DNA of 64,000 nucleotides from Pseudolysobacter antarcticus (GTDB lineage Bacteria > Pseudomonadota > Gammaproteobacteria > Xanthomonadales > Rhodanobacteraceae): NCBI RefSeq assembly GCF_004168365.1, contig NZ_CP035704.1, positions 1,736,001 to 1,800,000 of the forward strand, in the 5' to 3' direction. A program made the position numbers and the translations under genes. This document shows, piece by piece, positions 56,477 to 64,000 of this stretch. Within the stretch, counting starts at the first letter, position 1, and each line of letters starts with the position of its first letter. The notes beneath the pieces are model-generated. The model did not search any database. It saw only the letters and a list, made by a program, of their open reading frames with translations, and was not told the origin of the DNA.

Positions 56477-56518
56477 ATGGCTGATAATCTTTCGTTTCGC
56501 TGGGGGATACGGCTCTGA
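56477..56518 (+). CDS. 13-codon upstream ORF overlapping the fabH start
   Basis: ATG at 56477 reads [13 protein letters not shown] and stops at TGA 56516-56518, which overlaps the putative fabH CTG (56515) as CTGA. Could couple translation to fabH; RBS is weak. Too short to judge by similarity. Confidence 0.3.
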   Translation: MADNLSFRWGIRL

Positions 56519-57483
56519 CTTACGCGCGCATCGTCGGCACCGGCAGCTTCTTGCCGGAACGCATCGTCACCAATGCAGAGCTGGAAAAACTCGTCGATAC
56601 CAACGACGAGTGGATCGCCAGTCGAACCGGTATCCGGCAGCGACACATCGCCGCCGAAGGCCAGACCACGTGCGATCTCGCGTTCGGTGCAGCCACGGCT
56701 GCACTCGAAGCGGCGGGCGTGAATGCGCGTGATGTCGAACTCATCATCGTCGGCACCACCACGCCGGATTTGATTTTCCCGTCCACCGCCTGCCTGTTGC
56801 AGCATCGTCTCGGTGCCAACGGCTGTGCCGCGTTCGACGTCAACGCCGCGTGCTCCGGTTTTATTTACGCGCTGAGTGTGGCTGACAAATTCATCCGCTC
56901 CGGCACGGTCAAGACCGCGCTGGTCGTTGGTGCGGAAACCCTGTCGCGCATGCTCGACTGGACGGATCGCTCGACCTGCGTATTGTTTGGCGATGGCGCT
57001 GGCGCGGTCGTGCTGCAAGCCTCGGACGAACCCGGCATCATTTCCACGCACCTGCATGCCGATGGCGGTTACAAGGAATTGCTGTGGAATCCGGTCGGCG
57101 TTTCGGTCGGTTTCAAGGACGAGCCGAATCACGGCGTGAAAGTGCTCATGGCGGGCAGCGAAGTATTCAAGGTCGCGGTCAAGACGCTTGATGCGGTGGT
57201 CGAAGAAACGCTCGCCGCGAATCAGCTGCAGAAGTCCGATATCGACTGGCTGATTCCGCATCAAGCCAATCTGCGTATCATTCAGGCCACCGCAAAACGC
57301 CTCGACATGCCGATGGAACGCGTGATTGTGACGGTCGATAAACACGGCAATACTTCGGCTGGCTCGGTGCCGCTGGCGCTGGATTTTGCAGTGCGTTCGG
57401 GTAAGGTCAAGCGTGGTGAAATGCTGTTGCTCGAAGCGTTCGGCGGCGGTTTCACGTGGGGCTCGGCGCTCGTCCGTTTCTGA
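56515..57483 (+). CDS. fabH: Beta-ketoacyl-ACP synthase III (FabH), apparent CTG start
   Basis: 322 residues. Starts fatty acid synthesis by condensing acetyl-CoA with malonyl-ACP. Catalytic Cys in [12 protein letters not shown], His in IPHQANLRI, Asn in KHGNTSAGS. The family N-terminus ([15 protein letters not shown]) is encoded from 56518, but there is no ATG, GTG or TTG ahead of it: the only near-cognate codon is CTG 56515, with ggggga 7 nt upstream. The first standard codon, TTG 56551, would delete the first beta strand. The CTG start is inferred. Confidence 0.9.
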   Translation: MTYARIVGTGSFLPERIVTNAELEKLVDTNDEWIASRTGIRQRHIAAEGQTTCDLAFGAATAALEAAGVNARDVELIIVGTTTPDLIFPSTACLLQHRLGANGCAAFDVNAACSGFIYALSVADKFIRSGTVKTALVVGAETLSRMLDWTDRSTCVLFGDGAGAVVLQASDEPGIISTHLHADGGYKELLWNPVGVSVGFKDEPNHGVKVLMAGSEVFKVAVKTLDAVVEETLAANQLQKSDIDWLIPHQANLRIIQATAKRLDMPMERVIVTVDKHGNTSAGSVPLALDFAVRSGKVKRGEMLLLEAFGGGFTWGSALVRF

Positions 57484-57540
57484 TTTCTGCAGCTTGCAGA
57501 TTTCGTATTTTTTCCATTGCGCTTTTTTGATCGCGATCAA

Positions 57541-57568
57541 TCGGCATGAATAATTCGGCATGAATAAT
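57541..57568 (+). repeat. 14-bp tandem duplication at the fabD start
   Basis: TCGGCATGAATAAT occurs twice in a row. The first ATG (57546) opens MNNSA and stops at TGA that overlaps the second ATG (57560), which is fabD. Confidence 0.85.
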
Positions 57569-58498
57569 CTCGCCTTCGTTTTCCCGGGTCAGGGTTCGCA
57601 ATCGGTCGGCATGCTGGCCGAGCTTGCGACGGCGTATCCGTCGGTAAAAAACACATTCGACGAAGCCTCGCAGTATCTCGGTCGGGATCTGTGGGAGCTC
57701 AGCCAGCAAGGGCCCGAGGTCGAACTCAATCGCACCGAAAATACCCAGCCTGCGTTACTCGCGGCGAGCGTGGCGGTGTGGCGGGTATGGCAGGAAGCGC
57801 GCGGCCCGACGCCGGCGCAACTCGCCGGACACAGCCTCGGCGAATACAGCGCGTTGGTCTGCGCCGAAGTGTTGACCTTGGCCGATGCTGCCGCACTCGT
57901 CGCCGAACGCGGACGCCTGATGCAAAACGCCGTGCCGCAAGGTGTTGGCGCGATGGCGGCGATCCTCGGTGCCGAAGATGTGCAGATCGCGGCGGTGTGT
58001 CTCGAAGTGGCAGGCACACAAATTGTCTCACCGGCGAATTTCAATTCTCCGGGGCAGACCGTGATCGCCGGCCATGCCGAAGCGGTCGATCGTGCGCTCG
58101 CGAAACTCGCCGAACTCGGGGTGCGCAAGGCGATCAAGTTGCCGGTGAGCGTGCCGTCACATTGTGCGTTGATGCAGGGCGCCGCCGAACAACTCGCCGT
58201 ACACATGAAAACGCTGACTTGGCAGCTGCCGAAAGTTCCGGTGATCCAGAATGCCGACGCACGCAGCTACGAATCGATCGACGAAATTCAGGCCGCGCTG
58301 GTGCGCCAGTTATACATGCCCGTGCGCTGGACCGAATGTGTGCTCGCGCTCGAAACGAATGGCGCCAGCCGACTGCTCGAATGCGGCCCGGGCAAGGTTC
58401 TGACCGGTCTGAACAAACGCATCAGCAAGGCGCTGGAGAGTCGCGCGATCGGCGCACCGTCGGATATGCAGCAAGCGCTGCTCGATCTTGCCCAATAA
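57560..58498 (+). CDS. fabD: Malonyl-CoA:ACP transacylase (FabD)
   Basis: 312 residues. FPGQGSQSVGM at the N-terminus, nucleophile Ser in AGHSLGEYSALV, catalytic His in VPSHCALMQ. Loads malonyl onto ACP. ATG 57560 is the second of two ATGs created by a 14-bp duplication and overlaps the stop of a 5-codon upstream ORF. No separate good RBS. Confidence 0.97.
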   Translation: MNNLAFVFPGQGSQSVGMLAELATAYPSVKNTFDEASQYLGRDLWELSQQGPEVELNRTENTQPALLAASVAVWRVWQEARGPTPAQLAGHSLGEYSALVCAEVLTLADAAALVAERGRLMQNAVPQGVGAMAAILGAEDVQIAAVCLEVAGTQIVSPANFNSPGQTVIAGHAEAVDRALAKLAELGVRKAIKLPVSVPSHCALMQGAAEQLAVHMKTLTWQLPKVPVIQNADARSYESIDEIQAALVRQLYMPVRWTECVLALETNGASRLLECGPGKVLTGLNKRISKALESRAIGAPSDMQQALLDLAQ

Positions 58499-58561
58499 AA
58501 TTTGCGCTGCTTAGTTTCGCGTTGTTCAAACCAAGCAAAAAACATTCGCCAAGGAACCCAC

Positions 58562-59305
58562 ATGACAGCCATTCTGCACGGTGAAATCGCCCTGGTAACG
58601 GGCGCGAGTCGCGGTATCGGTGCTGCGATTGCCGAAGAACTCGCCGCGCTCGGCGCAAAAGTCATCGGCACCGCGACGACCGAATCCGGCGCCGCGGCAA
58701 TCAGCGAAAAACTCGCGGCACACGGCGGCATCGGGCGCGCGCTGAACGTCACCGATGGCGCTGCGGTCGAAGATCTGATCGACGGAATCGCGAAGGAATT
58801 CGGTGCCGTCAGCATCCTTGTCAACAACGCCGGCATCACGCGCGATCAGTTGCTGATGCGCATGAAAGACGACGACTGGCAGGCGATCCTCGATACCAAT
58901 CTGACGTCGGTGTATCGCACCAGCAAGGCGGTGATGCGCGGCATGATGAAGGCGCGCAAAGGTCGCATCATCAGCATTGCTTCGGTAATCGGTTTGACCG
59001 GAAATCCCGGGCAGTCGAATTACGCCGCAGCCAAGGCCGGCATCATCGCGTTTTCGAAATCGCTCGCGCGCGAAATCGGCAGCCGTGGCATTACCGTGAA
59101 CGTGGTGGCGCCGGGATTCATCGATACCGACATGACCAAGGGTCTGCCGGACGAGCAGAAAAATGCGTTGCTCAATCAGATTGCGCTCGGTCGCCTTGGC
59201 GCGCCGGTAGATATCGCCAAGGCTGTGAGTTTTCTGGCGTCGCCCGCCGCGGCCTACATTACCGGCGAAACGCTGCACGTCAACGGCGGCATGTACATGG
59301 CATGA
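58562..59305 (+). CDS. fabG: 3-oxoacyl-ACP reductase (FabG)
   Basis: 247-residue NADPH-dependent SDR: VTGASRGIGAAIAEEL, NNAGITRDQLLMRM, and the catalytic Ser-Tyr-Lys in SVIGLTGNPGQSNYAAAKAG. The C-terminus carries GETLHVNGGMYM. ATG 58562 is preceded by aagga. Second step of each elongation cycle. Confidence 0.97.
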   Translation: MTAILHGEIALVTGASRGIGAAIAEELAALGAKVIGTATTESGAAAISEKLAAHGGIGRALNVTDGAAVEDLIDGIAKEFGAVSILVNNAGITRDQLLMRMKDDDWQAILDTNLTSVYRTSKAVMRGMMKARKGRIISIASVIGLTGNPGQSNYAAAKAGIIAFSKSLAREIGSRGITVNVVAPGFIDTDMTKGLPDEQKNALLNQIALGRLGAPVDIAKAVSFLASPAAAYITGETLHVNGGMYMA

Positions 59306-59315
59306 TAAGTCGCTT

Positions 59316-59459
59316 AGAACCTGTTCAATATCTGTAGCGAGCGGCCCTCAGCGAGGTGAAGAGCAGCGGAGAAAGCGGAGCATACGTTGGGTATGTGAGC
59401 ATTTCGAGCAGCGCATGAGCCTTGATCAGGGTCGCGCAGTAAGATATTGAACAGGTTCT
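59316..59459. repeat. 144-bp hairpin-shaped intergenic element (MITE/REP-like)
   Basis: Bounded by an 18-bp perfect inverted repeat (59316-59333, AGAACCTGTTCAATATCT, with 59442-59459), extending to 59313/59462 with a wobble. The interior continues as an imperfect stem centred on CATAC-gttgg-GTATG (59381-59395), the exact midpoint. No gene inside. It lies between fabG and acpP and probably represents a dispersed repeat. Confidence 0.65.
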
Positions 59460-59568
59460 GAGAGTAGGCGGATTGCCAGCCACTGGTAGCAGTTGCGTTA
59501 GGCTTCCACTACAATCCGCAAGTCACGAATTTGGTATTTCTGTTTTCCCCTCGGGAGGTTTTGCACTT

Positions 59569-59808
59569 ATGAGCAGCATAGAAGATCGCGTCAAGAAGAT
59601 CGTCGTCGAACAGTTGGGCGTGAAAGAAGATGAAGTAACCGCCACTGCGTCGTTTGTCGACGATCTCGGTGCAGATTCCCTCGACACCGTCGAACTGGTG
59701 ATGGCACTCGAAGAAGAATTCGAATGCGAAATCCCGGACGAAGAAGCCGAGAAAATCACGACCGTGCAGCAGGCCGTGGACTACGTCAAGGCGCACGTCA
59801 AAGCCTGA
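59569..59808 (+). CDS. acpP: Acyl carrier protein (AcpP)
   Basis: 79-residue acidic carrier. The phosphopantetheine Ser is in [25 protein letters not shown] start with RBS gggagg at 59554-59559, well spaced. Central carrier for the flanking Fab enzymes. Confidence 0.98.
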   Translation: MSSIEDRVKKIVVEQLGVKEDEVTATASFVDDLGADSLDTVELVMALEEEFECEIPDEEAEKITTVQQAVDYVKAHVKA

Positions 59809-59834
59809 GTTTCATCGGATCATCGTTTCATGCG

Positions 59835-59864
59835 GCTGCGCCTTCGGGGCGCAGCTTGCGTTTT
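59835..59864 (+). terminator. Hairpin after acpP
   Basis: GCTGCGCC-ttcgg-GGCGCAGC followed by TTGCGTTTT, 26 nt past the acpP stop. Likely a partial terminator that lets acpP be expressed above fabF. Confidence 0.65.
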
Positions 59865-59926
59865 CAGGGTTCGCTAACGTGCGCTGACGTACGGTTGGCA
59901 CCTTCGTTTTTACGGATGCAAAAAAC

Positions 59927-61165
59927 ATGTCCAAACGGCGCGTTGTAGTTACCGGTCTCGGCATCATTTCGCCCGTGGGCAATGATATCGCCACGGCCTG
60001 GTCGAATATTCTCGCGGGTGTGAGTGGGATCGGGCCGATAACGCATTTCGATACCACGGCGTTCGCGACCAAGATCGCCGGCGAAATCCGCGATTTCGAT
60101 CCGGCCACCTATATCGCGCCGAAAGACGTCAAGAAAATGGATCCGTTCATCCATTACGGCATCGCTGCCTCGGTGCAGGCGTTGCGCGATTCAGGGCTGG
60201 AAATTACCGCTGAAAACGCCGAGCGCGTCGGCGCGGCGGTCGGCGCCGGCATCGGTGGCATCACCGGTATCGAACGCACCTCGATCGCGTTTCACGAAGG
60301 TGGCCCACGCAAGATTTCGCCGTTCTTCGTGCCATCGACCATCATCAACATGATCTCCGGAAATCTCTCGATCATGTTCGGCCTGAAAGGACCGAATATC
60401 GCGGTCGTTACCGCGTGCACAACATCGACCCACAACATCGGCTTGGCCGCGCGCATGATTCAGTACGGCGATGCCGATGCGATGGTCGCCGGTGGTGCCG
60501 AATATTCGATCACCGGCACCTCGATCGGTGGTTTTATTTCGGCACGCGCGATGACGACACGCAACGACGACCCGACCAAGGCGAGCCGGCCATGGGACAA
60601 GGATCGCGACGGTTTTGTATTGTCCGACGGCGCCGGCGTATTGATGCTCGAAGAATACGAGCACGCCAAGAAACGCGGCGCACGCATCTATTGCGAGCTC
60701 TCCGGTTTCGGCATGAGCGGCGATGCGTATCACATGACCGCACCAAGCGAGAACGGCGAAGGTGCCGCGCGCAGCATGGTCAACGCGCTCAAGGATGCCA
60801 AGCTGAATCCTGACCAGATCGAATACATCAACGCCCACGGCACGTCGACGCCGGCCGGCGATCTCGCTGAAACACAGGCGGTGAAATCCTGTTTCGGCGA
60901 TCATGCCTACAAGCTCGCGGTCAGCTCGACCAAATCCATGACCGGACATCTACTCGGTGCGGCTGGCGGTGTCGAAGCGATTTTCAGCATTCTCGCGTTG
61001 CGCGATGGTGTGTTACCGCCGACCATCAATCTCGACAATCCGGATGCAGGTTGTGATCTCGATTTTGTGCCGCACATCGCGCGCGAGGCGAAGATCAAGA
61101 CCGCACTTTCCAACTCGTTCGGCTTCGGTGGCACCAACGGTACGCTGGTTTTTCAGAGTCTCTGA
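59927..61165 (+). CDS. fabF: Beta-ketoacyl-ACP synthase II (FabF)
   Basis: 412 residues. Cys-His-His triad in [25 protein letters not shown] and [15 protein letters not shown]. Elongates acyl-ACPs, including palmitoleoyl to vaccenoyl. ATG 59927 begins [18 protein letters not shown], a normal N-terminus, 118 nt after acpP. Confidence 0.97.
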   Translation: MSKRRVVVTGLGIISPVGNDIATAWSNILAGVSGIGPITHFDTTAFATKIAGEIRDFDPATYIAPKDVKKMDPFIHYGIAASVQALRDSGLEITAENAERVGAAVGAGIGGITGIERTSIAFHEGGPRKISPFFVPSTIINMISGNLSIMFGLKGPNIAVVTACTTSTHNIGLAARMIQYGDADAMVAGGAEYSITGTSIGGFISARAMTTRNDDPTKASRPWDKDRDGFVLSDGAGVLMLEEYEHAKKRGARIYCELSGFGMSGDAYHMTAPSENGEGAARSMVNALKDAKLNPDQIEYINAHGTSTPAGDLAETQAVKSCFGDHAYKLAVSSTKSMTGHLLGAAGGVEAIFSILALRDGVLPPTINLDNPDAGCDLDFVPHIAREAKIKTALSNSFGFGGTNGTLVFQSL

Positions 61166-61204
61166 TCGCCGATTCCAGACCGCACAGCGCAAGAGCATGA
61201 TCGC

Positions 61205-62563
61205 GTGAGTATCGTCACGCGTGTTCTCACTGGTCAGCACGATTTGCTCGCGCTGGCCGCGGCGCAGCCGGCGCGTTATCCGGCGTTGTTCGAAAGCGTC
61301 GCATCCGGTACGCGACATGCGCGCTTTGATATCTTGTGTGCATTTCCGCAAGCGCAAATCCGTCTTGATGCCGATCACATACTCACGCACGATGGCACTG
61401 CGATCGAAACGCATCACGGATTTCTCGATGCGCTGGATAGCGCCTGGTCTGCCGAAAACATTCCGCACAGCCACGACGATCTGCCTTTCCACGGCGGCTG
61501 GTTGCTGTACCTGGGCTACGAACTCGCGGGCGAGATAGAACCGCGCCTGCAGCAACCGCGTGCCACAGAAAATACCGTGCCGGTCGCGCTCGCGATGCGT
61601 TGTCCCGCGGCGATCATCATCGATCACGAACTTGATCGCACCGTGTTGATTGCCGAAACGGCGCATGCAGATTTGCTCGATCTATTGTTTGCCGATCTGC
61701 AATCCGCGAAGCCAGCAATCTTCCCCGCGTTGACCGATATTGCCATCGACGAAGACGATCCCGAAATTTTTTTGCGAGGCATCGAACGCATCCACGAATA
61801 CCTGCGCGCGGGCGATATTTTCCAAGTCAATCTGTCGCGTGAGTGGCGCGCGCGTTGGTCCGCGCCGGTCTCGCCAGCAGCGTTGTATGCGCGTTTGCGG
61901 CAGACGAATCCGGCGCCGTTCGCCGGCCTGCTGCAGCTTGATGATTGGGCGGTGGTGAGCTCGTCGCCGGAGCGGCTGGTCGAGGTGCGCGCGGGTGTTG
62001 CGCAGACCCGGCCGATCGCCGGAACTCGTGCGCGTTTCGCCGGTGATGATGATGTCGATCGCATGCGCGAATTGGTCGGCCATCCGAAAGAACGTGCCGA
62101 ACACGTCATGCTGATCGATTTGGAACGCAACGATCTCGGTCGCGTATGCGTGCCGGGCAGCGTCGAAGTGGATGAGCTCATGTCGGTCGAGAGTTATACA
62201 CACGTGCACCATATCGTCTCGAACGTGCGTGGACGTTTGCGTGTGGGCGTGACGCCCGGGCAAGTGATCGCCGCGGTATTTCCGGGCGGCACGATTACCG
62301 GTTGCCCGAAGGTGCGCTGCATGGAAATCATCGCCGAGCTCGAAGGCGTTGCGCGCGGCGCCTACACCGGCGCGTTCGGTTATCTGGATCGCAATGGCGA
62401 CATGGATCTGAATATCCTGATCCGCAGTTTTCTGCTGCAAGATCGTAGGATCAGTTTTCGCGCTGGCGCGGGCATCGTGGTCGATTCGATAGCCGAGCGC
62501 GAGCTTGATGAAACGCGGGCCAAGGCGCGGGGATTGTTGCGCGCGCTCGGAGTCGACGAGTGA
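61205..62563 (+). CDS. pabB: Aminodeoxychorismate synthase component I (PabB)
   Basis: 452 residues, chorismate-binding enzyme converting chorismate plus ammonia to 4-amino-4-deoxychorismate for folate. C-terminal motifs FQVNLSREW, SSSPERLVE, RPIAGTRARF, RNDLGRVC and FPGGTITGCPKVRCMEII are present. The Lys in GGTITGCPK distinguishes PabB-like enzymes from isochorismate synthases. The glutaminase PabA is not in the window. GTG start; its stop overlaps pabC. Confidence 0.9.
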   Translation: MSIVTRVLTGQHDLLALAAAQPARYPALFESVASGTRHARFDILCAFPQAQIRLDADHILTHDGTAIETHHGFLDALDSAWSAENIPHSHDDLPFHGGWLLYLGYELAGEIEPRLQQPRATENTVPVALAMRCPAAIIIDHELDRTVLIAETAHADLLDLLFADLQSAKPAIFPALTDIAIDEDDPEIFLRGIERIHEYLRAGDIFQVNLSREWRARWSAPVSPAALYARLRQTNPAPFAGLLQLDDWAVVSSSPERLVEVRAGVAQTRPIAGTRARFAGDDDVDRMRELVGHPKERAEHVMLIDLERNDLGRVCVPGSVEVDELMSVESYTHVHHIVSNVRGRLRVGVTPGQVIAAVFPGGTITGCPKVRCMEIIAELEGVARGAYTGAFGYLDRNGDMDLNILIRSFLLQDRRISFRAGAGIVVDSIAERELDETRAKARGLLRALGVDE

Positions 62564-63393
62564 ACGCGCGAATGCTGATCAACGGCGCAGCGCAGGAAAC
62601 CATTTCGCCGCTGGATCGCGGTTTTGCTTACGGCGATGGCTTGTTCGAAACCTTACGCATGGTGCACGGTCGCGCGCCGCTATGGCAGCGACATATGCAG
62701 CGGCTTGCCGAGGGCTGTATGCGCCTGCACTTGCCGCCGCCGGATGCCGATATGCTGGCGCAGGAAGTGGAAAAAGTTTCTGCCGATCTGGAATGCGCCG
62801 TCGTGCGCATCACCCTCACGCGCGGTATCGGCGCGCGAGGTTATGCGTTGCCAATGGAAATGATGCCTACGCGTGTCGTCGCGGCGTTCCCGTTCGTGCC
62901 GCTGCCGACGGATAGTTACAGACATGGAATCCGCGTACGCTGGTGCACGACGCATCTTGCGCTGCAGCCGCTGCTTGCGCGCATCAAACATCTGAATCGA
63001 CTCGAACAGATTCTGGCGCGTGCCGAATGGAACGATGCCGGGATTTTTGAAGGCATCATGTGCGATAGCGATGGACGTGTAATCTGCGCGACGGCGGCGA
63101 ATATTTTTTGCGTTCGCGAGGGACGTTTGATCACACCCGATCTGTCACAGTGTGGCATCGCTGGCGTCGCGCGCGCGGCGGTGCTGGACCATTTCGACGA
63201 TGTGGAAATACGCGATCTGTTGCCCGAGGAATTGATGCAAGCCAACGAGATATTTCTCTGCAACAGCGTGCGCGGTATTCTTCCAGTGAATTGTCTGGCC
63301 GATAAATCGTATGTGGTCCGGCCGCTCACACGCGAGCTGCAAACACATTGGCGATCAAACGGATGGATGGCGCAAGACGGAGAGCAATTCTGA
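62560..63393 (+). CDS. pabC: Aminodeoxychorismate lyase (PabC)
   Basis: 277-residue fold-type IV PLP enzyme releasing 4-aminobenzoate and pyruvate. ISPLDRGFAYGDGLFETLR at the N-terminus, PLP Lys in LARIKHLNRLEQILA, and EGIMCDSDGRV. The GTG start overlaps the pabB stop (GTGA); the stop overlaps mltG (TGATG). Confidence 0.93.
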   Translation: MNARMLINGAAQETISPLDRGFAYGDGLFETLRMVHGRAPLWQRHMQRLAEGCMRLHLPPPDADMLAQEVEKVSADLECAVVRITLTRGIGARGYALPMEMMPTRVVAAFPFVPLPTDSYRHGIRVRWCTTHLALQPLLARIKHLNRLEQILARAEWNDAGIFEGIMCDSDGRVICATAANIFCVREGRLITPDLSQCGIAGVARAAVLDHFDDVEIRDLLPEELMQANEIFLCNSVRGILPVNCLADKSYVVRPLTRELQTHWRSNGWMAQDGEQF

Positions 63394-64000
63394 TGCGGTT
63401 TGAGTTTCGCAGAAACGTTTCAAAACAGCGTGGCGGTGCGCTGTTGCGTCTACTGTTCGTCGTGCTGATATTCGGCGCGATAGCGGCAGGTTGGTTTTAT
63501 CGCGAGTTCGAGAATTTTGCCGACAGCCCGCTGCATGTGCAGGGCACGGATGCGACGCTCGATGTGCCCCTGGGAACCTCGTTGCCCGGCATCGTGACTT
63601 TGCTGAAGGCGCAAGCCGCGAGCAGCGCGCCGTGGCCGTACTGGCGCGCGCTCGCGTGGCAGATGCACGTCACCAGTTCGCTGCACGCTGGCGAATACGC
63701 GTTGAGCGCGGAGCTCACGCCGCGCAGTCTGCTCAAGCGCATGGCGGCGGGTGAAGTAATCCAGCACAAGTTCACGATCGTCGAAGGCTGGAACTTCAAA
63801 CAACTGCGGCTCGCACTCGCGCAGCAGGAAAAACTGCAGCCGACCTTGGCCGGTTTGAGCGATGCCGAAATCATGAAAAAACTTGGCGCGGCCGATCAAG
63901 CCGCCGAAGGCCAATTTCTGCCCGAAACCTATGTGTATCTGAAAGGCCAGCCCGATCTCGATGTGCTGCGCCGCGCGCACGTCGCGATGCAACAGCAGCT
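63393..64000 (+). CDS. mltG: Endolytic murein transglycosylase MltG (partial, runs off the window)
   Basis: First ~202 residues. A membrane helix (about 19-37, LLRLLFVVLIFGAIAAGWF) is followed by a LysM-like segment (VPLGTSLPGIVTLLKAQ) and the start of the YceG catalytic domain with EGWNFKQLRLAL and the conserved AEGQFLPETYVY. MltG cuts nascent glycan strands near the membrane. The ATG shares its A with the pabC stop. Open to the last base. Confidence 0.93.
   Translation, partial: MRFEFRRNVSKQRGGALLRLLFVVLIFGAIAAGWFYREFENFADSPLHVQGTDATLDVPLGTSLPGIVTLLKAQAASSAPWPYWRALAWQMHVTSSLHAGEYALSAELTPRSLLKRMAAGEVIQHKFTIVEGWNFKQLRLALAQQEKLQPTLAGLSDAEIMKKLGAADQAAEGQFLPETYVYLKGQPDLDVLRRAHVAMQQQ

Overview
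The window reads as ordinary chromosome of a GC-rich gammaproteobacterium, most likely Xanthomonadales (Lysobacterales) close to Rhodanobacteraceae. The basis is gene content and order: a TrpR/YerC-like gene followed by hisGDCBHAFI, an IPTL-CTERM secreted protein, a soluble HiPIP, a liu (leucine degradation) cluster, and yceD-rpmF-fabH-fabD-fabG-acpP-fabF-pabB-pabC-mltG. The taxonomic call is inference; no rRNA or other marker gene lies here, and I found no tRNA or CRISPR array.

Layout. 0.1-7.7 kb: a compact, mostly overlapping histidine operon covering every step of the pathway. 7.8-20 kb: a variable region for the cell surface, with an ECF sigma factor, a 1537-residue beta-helix/Fn3-like/IPTL-CTERM protein, a DUF2846-like protein, a small cysteine-rich HiPIP-like protein, orphan proteins, a ClC transporter and a Big-1-like repeat protein. 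20-22.6 kb: an AT-richer island with an OLD-like ATPase/TOPRIM gene and a decayed integrase N-terminus. 22.6-26.7 kb (minus strand): mtnB-mtnD-PH protein-mtnC-C13 peptidase, i.e. methionine salvage plus a membrane-anchored legumain-like protease. 26.8-29.7 kb: HiPIP, rmuC and a HigB/HigA-type toxin-antitoxin pair. 29.7-43.1 kb: two amino acid permeases, Nudix, small secreted proteins, YeiP, an SDR, a DUF1501/DUF1800 pair, GNAT and a degenerate cyanophycinase homologue. 41-45.4 kb: two tandem GT41 (SPINDLY/OGT-like) glycosyltransferases. 45.4-54.4 kb: HMG-CoA lyase, MCC alpha, methylglutaconyl-CoA hydratase and MCC beta, split by an IS3-family element and a Fur-box-preceded cupredoxin/FTR1 iron-uptake pair. 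54.6-64 kb: an NlpC/P60 hydrolase and the fatty-acid synthesis cluster, running into pabB, pabC and a truncated mltG.

Points most worth a second look: the OLD-like gene beside an integrase relic; fabH apparently starting at CTG, overlapping a 13-codon upstream ORF, with a similar 5-codon ORF in front of fabD; a 144-bp hairpin-shaped repeat between fabG and acpP; a cyanophycinase homologue whose catalytic residues all seem replaced; tandem GT41 genes with homogenised 3' halves; the HiPIP-like cysteine protein; and a TrpR-type palindrome at the start of the TrpR-like gene.
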